DNA from: Mesorhizobium ventifaucium
GTDB lineage: Bacteria > Pseudomonadota > Alphaproteobacteria > Rhizobiales > Rhizobiaceae
Direction of reading: 5' to 3'
NCBI RefSeq assembly: GCF_935822925.1
Contig: NZ_CAKXZS010000011.1
Coordinates: 165,282-229,281, forward strand
DNA: 64,000 bases
The notes beneath the pieces are model-generated. The model had not been told where the DNA came from. It ran no database searches and saw nothing but the letters and a program-made list of their open reading frames with translations. Shown here one piece after another: positions 16,745 to 25,152 of the stretch; position 1 is the stretch's first letter; each line of letters begins with the position of its first letter. Both the position numbers and the translations under genes were made by a program.

Positions 16745-18006
16745 CCGCGCTCGATCCCAAGCCCTTCCTCGCCGCCATCTTCAATGCCGCCGTCGCCGCC
16801 GCCGATCCACAGAGGACCATCAGGGATCATCTGCCGGCACCGCCGAAAGGACGCACCATCGTCATTGGTGCAGGAAAAGGCTCGGCGCAGATGGCGGCCG
16901 CTTTCGAAAAAGTGTGGGACGGCCCGATTGAAGGGCTGGTCGTCACCCGCTACGGCTATGGCGCGACCTGCCAGCGCATCGAGATCATCGAGGCGGCGCA
17001 TCCGGTGCCGGATGCCGCCGGACTCGAAGCGTCGCGCCGGCTGCTCGAAAAGGTGCAGGGGCTGACCGCGGACGATCTGGTCGTGGCGCTCATCTCCGGC
17101 GGCGGCTCGGCGCTGCTGCCGGCGCCCGCCGAAGTTCTGACGCTGGCCGACGAGATCGCCGTCAACGAGGCGCTGCTCGCCTCCGGCGCGCCGATCGCTG
17201 CCATGAACACCATCCGCAAGCATGTTTCCACGATCAAAGGCGGCAGGCTGGCGGCAGCCGCCCATCCGGCGAAGCTGGTATCCTTGGTGGTCTCCGACAT
17301 TCCGGGCGACAACCCGGCGCTGGTGGCTTCCGGCCCGACCGTTGCCGATTCCGGCAACCGCCAAGAGGCGCTGGCATCGATCGCCGCCTATGGCATGAAA
17401 CTGCCGGCCTCTGTCATGGCGCATATCAATTCGCCGGCCGCCGATGCGCCGCGCGTCGATGATCCGCGCTTTTCGCGCAACGAAGTGCATCTGATCGCCT
17501 CGGCCGGCGTATCGCTGGAAGCGGCCGCAGCCGAAGCCAGGCGCCAAGGTATCGAGGCGGTCATCCTCTCCGATTCCATCGAGGGCGAGGCGCGCGAGGT
17601 CGGCGGTTTTCATGCGGCGATCGCCCGTGAAGTCGCGACGCGCAACCGGCCTTTCCGAAAGCCGGTGTTGGTCTTGTCGGGTGGCGAGACGACGGTGACC
17701 TTGCGGGCAAAGGGCAAGGGCGGCCGTAACTCGGAATTCCTGCTCGCCTTCGCCATCGGCATCAGCGGCATGGAGGGCGTCCATGCACTGGCCGCTGACA
17801 CCGATGGCATCGACGGTTCGGAGGACAATGCCGGCGCCTTTGCCGACGGCTCGACGGTGTCGCGGATGCGGGCGGCAGGCGTCGATGCCAAGGCGATGCT
17901 TGCCGGCAACAATGCTTGGACGGCATTCAACGCCGTCGGCGATCTCTTCGTGCCCGGCCCGACCGGGACGAACGTCAATGATCTGAGGGCAATCCTGATC
18001 AGTTAG
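16741..18006 (+). CDS. Glycerate kinase, MOFRL family
   Basis: 421 residues with the N-terminal glycerate 2-kinase domain (VIGAGKGSAQMAAAFEKVW, ALISGGGSALLPAP, LNTIRKH-like MNTIRKHVSTIKGG) and the C-terminal MOFRL domain (VLSGGETTVTLRAKGKGGRNSE split over two motifs, ending in ADTDGIDGSEDNAGAF). The family phosphorylates D-glycerate to 2-phosphoglycerate; older literature calls relatives TtuD hydroxypyruvate reductase. ATGA overlap with the previous gene. In this operon the likely task is carrying carbon from glyoxylate, after conversion to glycerate by enzymes elsewhere, into central metabolism. Confidence 0.88.
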   Translation: MTALDPKPFLAAIFNAAVAAADPQRTIRDHLPAPPKGRTIVIGAGKGSAQMAAAFEKVWDGPIEGLVVTRYGYGATCQRIEIIEAAHPVPDAAGLEASRRLLEKVQGLTADDLVVALISGGGSALLPAPAEVLTLADEIAVNEALLASGAPIAAMNTIRKHVSTIKGGRLAAAAHPAKLVSLVVSDIPGDNPALVASGPTVADSGNRQEALASIAAYGMKLPASVMAHINSPAADAPRVDDPRFSRNEVHLIASAGVSLEAAAAEARRQGIEAVILSDSIEGEAREVGGFHAAIAREVATRNRPFRKPVLVLSGGETTVTLRAKGKGGRNSEFLLAFAIGISGMEGVHALAADTDGIDGSEDNAGAFADGSTVSRMRAAGVDAKAMLAGNNAWTAFNAVGDLFVPGPTGTNVNDLRAILIS

Positions 18007-18009
18007 GGA

Positions 18010-18699
18010 TCAGGCGGCCATCAGCTTTTTCACCGCCTTCATGTCCTGCAGGAACCGCTCGCGTTCGGCCTGTTTGTCCGCCGGCTCGCGAATACGCAGG
18101 ATGAAGGACGGGTGGATGGTGACGAACACAGGCAAGCCATCGTCCCGCTCCACGACCGCGCCGCGCATCTTCATGATCGGCACGACCTTGCCGAGCAGCG
18201 CCTGCGCCGCCGTCGCGCCGAGCGCCACCGCCAGACTGGGCTTGATCAGAGCGAGCTCCTTGTCGAGCCACCAGCGGCAGGCCTGCACCTCGCCGGCATT
18301 CGGCTTCGAGTGGATGCGCCGCTTGCCGCGCGGCTCGAACTTGAAATGCTTGACCGCATTGGTGACATAGACTTTCAGCCGGTCGACGCCGGCATCGTCC
18401 AGGATGGCGTCGAAGACCTTTCCGGCCGGACCGACAAAAGGTTTACCGGCCAGATCCTCCTGGTCGCCTGGCTGTTCACCGACGAAAACCACCTTGGCCC
18501 TGTCAGGCCCTTCGCCGAACACGGTCTGCGTTGCGTTGCGCCACAGCGGACAGCGGCGACAGGCCTTCGCCACTTCGCTGAGTTCGGAAAGGGTGCTTGC
18601 GCCATCGTCTTCCGCCGTCTCAGGCAATTCAGGCTTGGGCCAGCGTCTTGCCTGTACCTTGGCATGGTGTGGAGAATTTGTCTGCATCCTGGCGATCAT
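18010..18699 (-). CDS. udgX: UdgX-type uracil-DNA glycosylase
   Basis: 229 residues of the family 4-like uracil-DNA glycosylases. Motif GEQPGDQEDLAGKPFVGPAG (74-93) and the loop KRRIHSKP (126-133) are the signature of UdgX, in which the loop His (here H130) attacks the uracil site and leaves the enzyme covalently joined to DNA. Iron-sulfur cysteines C47, C50 and C141 are visible, as is motif HPS (196-198). Ordinary family 4 enzymes lack the KRRIH loop. Start ATG 18699, with ATG 18687 possible. Convergent with glycerate kinase, 3 bp apart; unrelated to the purine pathway. Confidence 0.87.
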   Translation of the reverse strand: MIARMQTNSPHHAKVQARRWPKPELPETAEDDGASTLSELSEVAKACRRCPLWRNATQTVFGEGPDRAKVVFVGEQPGDQEDLAGKPFVGPAGKVFDAILDDAGVDRLKVYVTNAVKHFKFEPRGKRRIHSKPNAGEVQACRWWLDKELALIKPSLAVALGATAAQALLGKVVPIMKMRGAVVERDDGLPVFVTIHPSFILRIREPADKQAERERFLQDMKAVKKLMAA

Positions 18700-18818
18700 G
18701 GCTGATGCGGCCTTGCCCGCTGCTGCGATCAGATGCGCAATGAGCGAAGCCCCCGAAAGGTTCCTTCAAATAGCCGAGACCCGGCTTTCGCCGAGCGCAT
18801 GACCGGCGATGCGATGCC

Positions 18819-20240
18819 TCACACCTCATGCAGATAGAGATGATAATCCAGTTCGCTGACCGTGCGCGCCACCCGCAGATATTCGGATTGCTTGATCGCC
18901 ACGAAGGTCCGGTGCAGGTCTTCCCCCAGCGCGCCCTTGAGGAATGTCGAGGCCCTTGCCGCCTCGATCGCTGCGCGCCAGTCCACCGGCATGGTGGTGC
19001 GCGTGATTGCTGATTCGTAGCCATTGCCGGTGGTTTCGGGGCCTGGATCGAGGCCCTCATCGAGACCTTTGACGATGCCGGCCAGCACGGTTGCCGCGAC
19101 CAGATAAGGGTTGGCGTCGACGCCCGACGGCCGGTGCTCGATGCGCCGGTTTTTCGCATCGCCCGCCGGCACGCGCAATGCCACCGAGCGGTTGTTGACA
19201 CCCCAGGTCGGCGCCACCGGCGCATAGGATTGCGAAACGAAACGCCGCCATGAATTGGCGTGCGGTGCAAACACCAGCATCGATTCGGCCATGGTCTGGA
19301 TGAGGCCGCCCAGTCCGCGCAGCAGCGGCAAGGACCAGGTCTCGCCGCTGGCTTCGGCAAAGACGTTGTTGCCGGCTTTGTCCTGCAGCGAGACATGGAA
19401 ATGCATGCCGGAGCCGGCATACTTCTCGATCGGCTTGGCCATGAAGCATGCAGTGACGCCGTGGCGGCGCGCCTGTGCCCGCACCAGCCGCTTCAGCATG
19501 ACGAGATCGTCGGCCGCCCGCATCACGTCCTTGCGATAGTTCAGCGTCAGTTCGTATTGGCCGGGCGCATATTCGGAAATGACCGTCTCGGCCGGGATAC
19601 CTTCCACGCTGGCCGCGGCATAAATGTCGGAAAACAGCGGCTCCATGCCGTGCAGATGGTCGACGGAATAGACCTCTGTCTTGGCCGAGCGGCGGCCGTC
19701 GAGCACCGCGTGCGCCGGCTGCACCTTGCCGTCGGCGTCGCGCTCGTTGGCGAGCAGGAAGAATTCGAGCTCGAAGGCGCCGGCCGGATGCAGGCCCTTG
19801 GCCGCCAGTATCTCCACCTGCCGGCCCAGCGCCAGGCGCGGGTCGGAGGACATGGGCTGACCATCGAGATGGTACATCGCCATCAGCACCTGGCCGCGCG
19901 GCGGCTGTGTGCCGAACAGCGGCACCAGCGTGCCGGGGATCGGCCATGCCCGCAGGTCGCCGTCGCCCGTCGTCCAGATCAGTCCGGTCTCGTGCACGTC
20001 CTCGCCGGTGATGTCGAGGCCTAGGATCGAGATCGGCATATGCCTGCCGCCCTCGAAGATGCTCATCAACTCGTGCCGGCGCACGATCTTGCCACGCCCG
20101 ACGCCATTGGCGTCGGTCAGCACGATGTCGAACGCTTCGATCTCGGGATGGGCGTCGAGAAAGGTTTGCGCCTCGGCGGGCGTCGAGCCCGAAGGGGAGG
20201 CGATGATGGCGTTCAAAATTTGCTTGTGCGCTTCTCTCAT
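18819..20240 (-). CDS. Glutamine synthetase-like gamma-glutamyl ligase
   Basis: 473 residues with the GS beta-grasp domain (to about residue 110) and catalytic domain (AFELEFFLLANE, YAPGQYELTLNYRKDV, GSGMHFHVSLQD, NNRSVALRVP, IEHRPSGVDANPYL). The regulatory adenylylation tyrosine region of GlnA is not evident, and the sequence fits the GS-III-like/PuuA group that joins glutamate to amines. It follows a class III aminotransferase by 13 bp on the same strand, so the pair may handle a polyamine or another amine. Start ATG 20240 (MREAHKQILN); the frame is open to 20276. Confidence 0.87.
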   Translation of the reverse strand: MREAHKQILNAIIASPSGSTPAEAQTFLDAHPEIEAFDIVLTDANGVGRGKIVRRHELMSIFEGGRHMPISILGLDITGEDVHETGLIWTTGDGDLRAWPIPGTLVPLFGTQPPRGQVLMAMYHLDGQPMSSDPRLALGRQVEILAAKGLHPAGAFELEFFLLANERDADGKVQPAHAVLDGRRSAKTEVYSVDHLHGMEPLFSDIYAAASVEGIPAETVISEYAPGQYELTLNYRKDVMRAADDLVMLKRLVRAQARRHGVTACFMAKPIEKYAGSGMHFHVSLQDKAGNNVFAEASGETWSLPLLRGLGGLIQTMAESMLVFAPHANSWRRFVSQSYAPVAPTWGVNNRSVALRVPAGDAKNRRIEHRPSGVDANPYLVAATVLAGIVKGLDEGLDPGPETTGNGYESAITRTTMPVDWRAAIEAARASTFLKGALGEDLHRTFVAIKQSEYLRVARTVSELDYHLYLHEV

Positions 20241-20253
20241 GTGCAAGCTTGTC

Positions 20254-21636
20254 TCATGCCGCGAGCCTTGCCGCAACCGCGCCGAAGGCGGTGATCAGGC
20301 GGTTCACCTGGGCAGCGCTGGTCGCCGGCGAGATCAGCATCATGTTGTGGAACGGCGCGATCAGTACGCCGCGATTGACCAGCGCGACATGGATCGCCGC
20401 TTCGAGCGCCGGTGCGTGCGCTGTTTCCGCCTCGCCGCCATTCCTCAGCGGGCCTGGCGCGCAGATGAACTCGACGCGGGCTCCGACCCGGGCAACATGC
20501 CAAGGCAGGCGGTAACGGTCGATGACGGCGGTCAGCCCGGCGTCGAGCCGCCGCGCCAGATGGTCCATATGGCTATAGTTCTCGTCGGTCATCACCTCTT
20601 CGAGCGTGGCGCGCATCGCCGCGAACTGCAGCGGATTGGCTGAGAGCGTCGTGCCCATGCCGGAATAGCCTGGTTCCTTGGTCCTGACATAGTCGGCATA
20701 GCGGGTGGCGACGTTTTCGCTCATCCCCCACACACTGGCCGGCACACCGCCGGCGATCGGCTTGCCGAGCACGAACAGGTCCGGCTCCAAGCCGTGTTTC
20801 CTGGTGTAGCCGCCGGGACCGGTCGAGATCGTGTGCGTCTCGTCGATCAGCAGCAGGGTGCCGGCAGCGCGGGTGAGACGGCGCAGCGCGTCGTGGAAGC
20901 CAGGGTCGGGCAGCACCATGCAGGAATTGGTCAGCACCGGCTCGGTGACGACACAGGCGATTTTCTGGTCCCGGAGTGCTGTCTCAAGCGCCGGCACATC
21001 GTTGAACTCGACGACATCGGTCGCCCGGGTCAGGTCGCGGAATTCGCCGGCCAGTCCCGGCCGGTTGGCCGGTCTGCCGTCGACCAGGCGCACCATCGTC
21101 TCGTCGACCGAGCCGTGATAGCAGCCGTTGAAGACCAGGATCTTTTCCCGGCCGGTGATGGCGCGGGCGACGCGCAGCGCAAAGCGATTGGCATCGGTCG
21201 CCGTCGTCGCAATCTGCCAGAACGGCAGGCCGAAGCGCTGTTGCAGCAGCGGGCCGATGGCGAGTGCATCTTCCGAAGGCAGCATGTAGGTCAGGCCGCG
21301 TCCGGCCTGCCTACGGATGGCGTGGGCGACCGGCGGCGGCGAGTGGCCTAACATCGAGCCGGTGTCGCCGAGGCAGAAATCGTCGAGCCGATTGCCGTCG
21401 ATGTCAGTGATAGTGGCGCCTCTGGCGCTGTCGACCAGGATCGGGAACGGCGTCGGCCAGTCGTTCATCCAGTGCATCGGCACGCCGCCGAAGAAGCCCG
21501 GCAGGCCATTGCCGCCCTTCGCTGCCGATTTCGGTCGCGCCTTGCGGAAGGCTTCGGCCTCGGTCTCGCACAGATCGGCGATCCGGGCAGCGCTGATGCC
21601 ACCTATGGCCGTCTTTGAATGGTCGATTGCATGCAT
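20254..21636 (-). CDS. Class III (PLP) aminotransferase
   Basis: 460 residues. PLP-site features are TTATDANRFALRVARA, NGCYHGSVDE, the Asp of LLIDETHT (D265) and the Schiff-base lysine K292 in LGKPIAGGVPAS. Such enzymes transfer amino groups from omega-amino acids, amines or glutamate-1-semialdehyde-like substrates. Start ATG 21636 lies 6 nt after GAGAGGG and is preferred to ATG 21651. Transcribed with the downstream GS-like ligase, which suggests a joint amine or omega-amino acid route; the precise substrate cannot be read. Confidence 0.88.
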   Translation of the reverse strand: MHAIDHSKTAIGGISAARIADLCETEAEAFRKARPKSAAKGGNGLPGFFGGVPMHWMNDWPTPFPILVDSARGATITDIDGNRLDDFCLGDTGSMLGHSPPPVAHAIRRQAGRGLTYMLPSEDALAIGPLLQQRFGLPFWQIATTATDANRFALRVARAITGREKILVFNGCYHGSVDETMVRLVDGRPANRPGLAGEFRDLTRATDVVEFNDVPALETALRDQKIACVVTEPVLTNSCMVLPDPGFHDALRRLTRAAGTLLLIDETHTISTGPGGYTRKHGLEPDLFVLGKPIAGGVPASVWGMSENVATRYADYVRTKEPGYSGMGTTLSANPLQFAAMRATLEEVMTDENYSHMDHLARRLDAGLTAVIDRYRLPWHVARVGARVEFICAPGPLRNGGEAETAHAPALEAAIHVALVNRGVLIAPFHNMMLISPATSAAQVNRLITAFGAVAARLAA

Positions 21637-21660
21637 GAAGAGCCCTCTCATGCGTTACTC

Positions 21661-21727
21661 GAATAGGGGAATAAGGGAAAAGGGGAATAGGTGCCCTACT
21701 GCCCTACTGCCCTACTCCCGTACTCCC
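21661..21727. repeat. G-rich/C-rich low-complexity element with period-8 repeats
   Basis: The left half is G-rich (GGGG, GGG, GGGG and GG runs spaced by AATAA, AAAA, AATA). The right half is C-rich: three perfect copies of GCCCTACT (21693-21716), then CCCGTACT and CCCC. The halves are partly complementary, so a long imperfect hairpin is possible, and the G runs could form a quadruplex on the plus strand. It lies between the aminotransferase start and the WD40 gene stop. Confidence 0.6.
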
Positions 21728-22714
21728 CTAGGCCGAAATATCAATGACGCCGCAATCGCCGGCGGCACTGCCGAAGGCAACGCGGCGTTCTTGCCTGTCC
21801 CACATCATCGAGGTGATGGCGCCCTTGCCCGGTCGGCGCAGAAGAACTTCCTTGGCGTCGGCGAAACGCACCGCCATCACCATGCCGTCGTCATAGCCGA
21901 CGGCGACGACATCCTGGCTCGGGTGGCAGGCGACCGAGGTCACCATGGCGTTGCCGCGCGTGCCGAGTTCCAGCGGCGCCTTGCCCATCGGCCCGTCCTT
22001 GCCCGAAAACGGCCAGACGATCGCCGCCGGGGCTCCGGAACTGGCCAGCCATTTTCCCTTGGGCGCCCACGACAGGCTTTTGACCTTGCCGGGATAGCCG
22101 CTCATCCGCATGTGCTTGCCATCGGCGAGCTTCCAGCCATGCAGCGCGTTCTCCTGCATGGTGGTGACGAGGAAGGCGCCATCCGGCGAGAAGGTGATGC
22201 CGGTGTGGGCGCCGGCCCATTCCAGCTCGACCGGCTTGCCGTCGGTTGCCGGGAAATGCAGCGTCGCGCCATTGTAGCGGGCGACGCCGAAGCGCATGCC
22301 CTTGGGCGAGAACGCCAGCCCCTCGACCGAACGCGGATGCAAGAATTCCCTGGTCTTGCCGTCGGCGAAATGCACGAAGGCGATCTTGCCCGAGGCATAG
22401 GCGACTGTGCCTTGTGGTCCAGCGGCGACGCTGGTGATCCATTTCTTCCCGGCGCTTGCCAATTCTGCCGCATTGCCGCCGGCGGTAACCGAAAAGATCT
22501 TGCCGTCCTCGCCGCCGGTGATCAGCCGGTCGTTGGCCGCATCGTGGAAGGCGGCGAGCAGCCCGTCATTGGCCTGCGCCGTCTTGTGGCCATGGTCCAG
22601 CCGATGGATTGTGCCGTCGGCCAGCGCGAAATGCGGCACGTCGCCAAGGAAGACGGCGGCGACGCAATGGCCATCGAGATCAAGCGGGGCGACTGTGGGC
22701 ATGGGAGATTCCAT
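21728..22714 (-). CDS. WD40-repeat protein beside a CobW GTPase
   Basis: 328 residues predicted to form a seven-bladed beta-propeller. Repeats are weak but recognisable (ITSVAAGPQGTVAYASG, EGLAFSPKGMRFGVARYNG, TGITFSPDGAFLVTT, KSLSWAPKGKWLASSG, TSVACHPSQDVVAVGYDDG, ITSMMWDRQERRVAFGSA). No signal peptide or membrane helix, so cytoplasmic. Propellers of this kind are scaffolds without catalysis. The gene precedes nothing in its operon but is on the same strand as, and 245 bp downstream of, the CobW gene, and a zinc-related partnership is inference. ATG 22702 is an alternative start. Confidence 0.75.
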   Translation of the reverse strand: MESPMPTVAPLDLDGHCVAAVFLGDVPHFALADGTIHRLDHGHKTAQANDGLLAAFHDAANDRLITGGEDGKIFSVTAGGNAAELASAGKKWITSVAAGPQGTVAYASGKIAFVHFADGKTREFLHPRSVEGLAFSPKGMRFGVARYNGATLHFPATDGKPVELEWAGAHTGITFSPDGAFLVTTMQENALHGWKLADGKHMRMSGYPGKVKSLSWAPKGKWLASSGAPAAIVWPFSGKDGPMGKAPLELGTRGNAMVTSVACHPSQDVVAVGYDDGMVMAVRFADAKEVLLRRPGKGAITSMMWDRQERRVAFGSAAGDCGVIDISA

Positions 22715-22776
22715 TCAAGATCGGTGTGGTCGCCCTGCCGCTGCGGAGGAATCGTTAGCGGCTAGCTGCGACGCGA

Positions 22777-22922
22777 CCTTTTCCCCTTGTGGGAGAAGGT
22801 GGATTGGCGCGTAGCGCCAAGACGGTTGAGGGGTGTTGGACGAAGCGCGGTTGGCGCCAGGCTGGAACACCCCTCATCCGACCCAGCTTCGCTCGGCCAC
22901 CTTCTCCCACAAGGGGAGAAGG
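22777..22922. repeat. Intergenic palindromic repeat (RIME-like)
   Basis: 146 bp bounded by 26-nt inverted arms, 22777-22802 and 22897-22922, matching at 25 of 26 positions (CCACCTTCTCCCACAAGG within the right arm). Inner segments are also inversely related: GAGGGGTGTT near 22830 and AACACCCCTC near 22866, and a short GGCGC/GCGCC hairpin. This build is that of the intergenic mosaic elements scattered in rhizobial genomes. It lies between the WD40 and CobW genes and could end or stabilise their transcripts. Confidence 0.8.
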
Positions 22923-22959
22923 AAAGAACGTGCAGCGCTAGCGTTACAAGGCCCGAAAA

Positions 22960-24009
22960 TCAAGCTGCCTGGCAGGCCTCAAAACTCTTCTTCAGCCGCT
23001 CGGCGTCGAGCTCGCGACCGATGAACACCAGCCGGCTCTCGTGCTTCTCGCCGTCCTTCCAGGCGCGCTGGTGGTCGCCCTCGATAATCATGTGCACGCC
23101 CTGGATGACGTAGCGCTCGTCATCGCCCTTGAGCGCAATGATGCCCTTCAGCCGCAGGATGTTCGGGCCTTCCATCTGGGTGATCTTCTCGATCCACGGG
23201 AAGAATTTCTTCGGGTCCATCTCGCCGCCGCGCAGCGACACCGACTGCACCGTCACGTCATGGATATCGGACGGGTGCGCGTGATGATGGTGGTCATGCC
23301 CGTCATGGTCGTGATGGTCATGATCGTGGTCGTGATGGTCGTGGTCGTGATGCGCCTCGAGGAAATGCGGGTCGTTCTCCAGCGCCCGCGAAAGATCGAA
23401 GGCGCCGCGGTCGAGCACCTCGGACAGCGCCAAGCCTGCGCGCGTGGTGCGATGGATCCGGGCCGCCGGGTTGATCGCGCGGATCGTCGCCTCGACCTTG
23501 CTCAGTTCCTCCGGCGTGACGAGATCGGTCTTGTTGAGCACGACGACGTCGGCAAAGGCGATCTGGTCCTCGGCTTCGCGGGAATCCTTCAGCCGCAACG
23601 GCAGGTGCTTGGCGTCGACCAGCGCCACCACCGCGTCGAGCCTGGTCTTGGAGCGCACGTCGTCGTCCATGAAGAAGGTCTGCGCCACCGGCACCGGATC
23701 GGCGAGGCCGGTCGTCTCGATCACGATGGCGTCGAAGCGGCCTGGCCGGCGCATCAAGCCCTCGACGACGCGAATCAGGTCGCCGCGCACCGTGCAGCAG
23801 ACGCAACCATTGTTCATCTCGTAGATTTCCTCGTCGGATTCCACGATCAGCTCGTTGTCGATGCCGATCTCGCCGAACTCATTGACGATGACGGCGTAGC
23901 GCTTGCCGTGGTTTTCCGAGAGGATGCGGTTTAGTAGCGTCGTCTTGCCGGCGCCAAGATAGCCGGTGAGAACGGTTACGGGGATCTGCGTCGTCTGTGC
24001 ATCGCTCAT
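22960..24009 (-). CDS. CobW/COG0523 family GTP-binding metallochaperone
   Basis: 349 residues. G3E GTPase: Walker [10 protein letters not shown] (16-24), the metal motif CVCC (69-72), ETTGLADP and NKTDLV. A histidine/aspartate-rich segment of about 35 residues near 220-255 (repeats of HDHDH) probably binds zinc or nickel. The C-terminal CobW_C domain follows ([32 protein letters not shown]). Start ATG 24009 ([10 protein letters not shown]) with GAGG 7 nt before it; the frame is open to 24066. No cobalamin genes are nearby, so a zinc-handling role is more likely than cobalamin synthesis. Confidence 0.88.
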   Translation of the reverse strand: MSDAQTTQIPVTVLTGYLGAGKTTLLNRILSENHGKRYAVIVNEFGEIGIDNELIVESDEEIYEMNNGCVCCTVRGDLIRVVEGLMRRPGRFDAIVIETTGLADPVPVAQTFFMDDDVRSKTRLDAVVALVDAKHLPLRLKDSREAEDQIAFADVVVLNKTDLVTPEELSKVEATIRAINPAARIHRTTRAGLALSEVLDRGAFDLSRALENDPHFLEAHHDHDHHDHDHDHHDHDGHDHHHHAHPSDIHDVTVQSVSLRGGEMDPKKFFPWIEKITQMEGPNILRLKGIIALKGDDERYVIQGVHMIIEGDHQRAWKDGEKHESRLVFIGRELDAERLKKSFEACQAA

Positions 24010-24197
24010 GTTGGGCCTCGAAAAGGATTGTTGGCTCCATATAGGATGCACGCCGTGCTTTTGCACGTGGCAACCGATGGGCCAAACAGGTCGCCAGCAT
24101 TGCCGGGCTTTCCCAACATTGCCGCGTTTTCATTGGCGTTGGCTGGTCTCACTGCCTAGATAAGACCAAGGCAGCTTGCTCGAAAGAAACCGAAAAG

Positions 24198-24932
24198 ATG
24201 CGCCGAATGTCCGATAAACCATTCCCGTTGAGCCGGCGCCAGGCGCTCGGCCTCATTGCCGTCAGCGCGGGCGGCGGTGTCTTTCTGCCGGGCATCGCGC
24301 TGGCTCAGCAGGCCTCGCCCTATGCCGGGCTTGCCCTGTTCGATAGCGGCGCCGGCGTCTGCGCGATCACGCCGGAGGCGACCGAGGGCCCGTTCTATTT
24401 CGACCCGAAGCTCGAACGCGCCGATATCACCGAAGGCAAAGCGGGCATTGCCCTCAATGTGCGGCTGCAGGTGGTCGACGCGGCCTGCCGGCCGCTTGCC
24501 GGCGCGCGCGTCGACATCTGGCATTGCGACGCGCAAGGCCATTATTCGGGCTATCCCGGACAAGGCGACGGCCAGGATGTCGACACCTCAGGCCAGAGTT
24601 TTCTGCGCGGCTGGCAGAAGGCGGATGACACCGGCATCGTTTCGTTCGCCACCATCTATCCCGGCTGGTATCGCGGCCGCACCACCCATATCCACTTCAA
24701 GGCCTTCCCGAACGACAATTCGGTGATGACCGGCCAGCTGTTTTTCCCCGATGGCCTGAGCGAACAGATATTCACCACTGTCGCGCCCTACGCCGACCGT
24801 TCCGGTAAGCGGGATACGTCGAACGCCAGGGACGGTATCGCGCGGCGCGCCGGGCCGCTTTCGCAGGCGGCGCTGCGCGAGGTGGCGGACGCCTACCAGG
24901 CCTTGATGATCGTCGCGGTGAGGGCTGATTGA
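24198..24932 (+). CDS. Tat-exported intradiol ring-cleavage dioxygenase-like protein
   Basis: 244 residues. A twin-arginine signal (LSRRQALGLIAVSAGGG, ending ALAQQA near residue 39) directs it outside the cytoplasm. The remainder is an intradiol dioxygenase barrel: TPEATEGPFYF, ARVDIWHCDAQGHYSGY, and TIYPGWYRGRTTHIHFK, supplying the Tyr-Tyr-His-His iron set. Exported members of this family are known, but their substrates are mostly unassigned, and no aromatic catabolism genes flank it. ATG 24207 is a possible start. Divergent from the CobW gene. Confidence 0.82.
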   Translation: MRRMSDKPFPLSRRQALGLIAVSAGGGVFLPGIALAQQASPYAGLALFDSGAGVCAITPEATEGPFYFDPKLERADITEGKAGIALNVRLQVVDAACRPLAGARVDIWHCDAQGHYSGYPGQGDGQDVDTSGQSFLRGWQKADDTGIVSFATIYPGWYRGRTTHIHFKAFPNDNSVMTGQLFFPDGLSEQIFTTVAPYADRSGKRDTSNARDGIARRAGPLSQAALREVADAYQALMIVAVRAD

Positions 24933-25152
24933 GTCCCGCATCGGGTGTGCGGCGCTCCTGCCGAACGCGTCCACCTGCGCTGAAAAGTCGTTTGTCATCT
25001 AACTGAAATAAACATCTGGCATTAGCCACGGCGGACACCGCATTGCTTGCCGGCAAAGCTGTTTTGCAAAGCCGGATCTTTTTGATTGTCGATTGCCAAC
25101 CGGGCGGCGGCCTCTATGCTGTCCACACCGGTTCGGCCGATGAGGGATAACC

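Noticed and set aside
21693..21727. Short regular repeats considered as a CRISPR array
   Set aside because: Units are 8 nt with no spacers and no cas genes are present; it is a simple tandem repeat.
23281..23350. Repeated GTGATGGTCATG-type DNA considered as a tandem-repeat element
   Set aside because: It is the coding sequence of the histidine/aspartate-rich metal loop of the CobW protein.
23041..23934. Antisense frame rich in Val/Met over the CobW gene (runs such as [13 protein letters not shown])
   Set aside because: It looks like a membrane protein only because the His/Asp-repeat codons of CobW read as Val/Met on the other strand.
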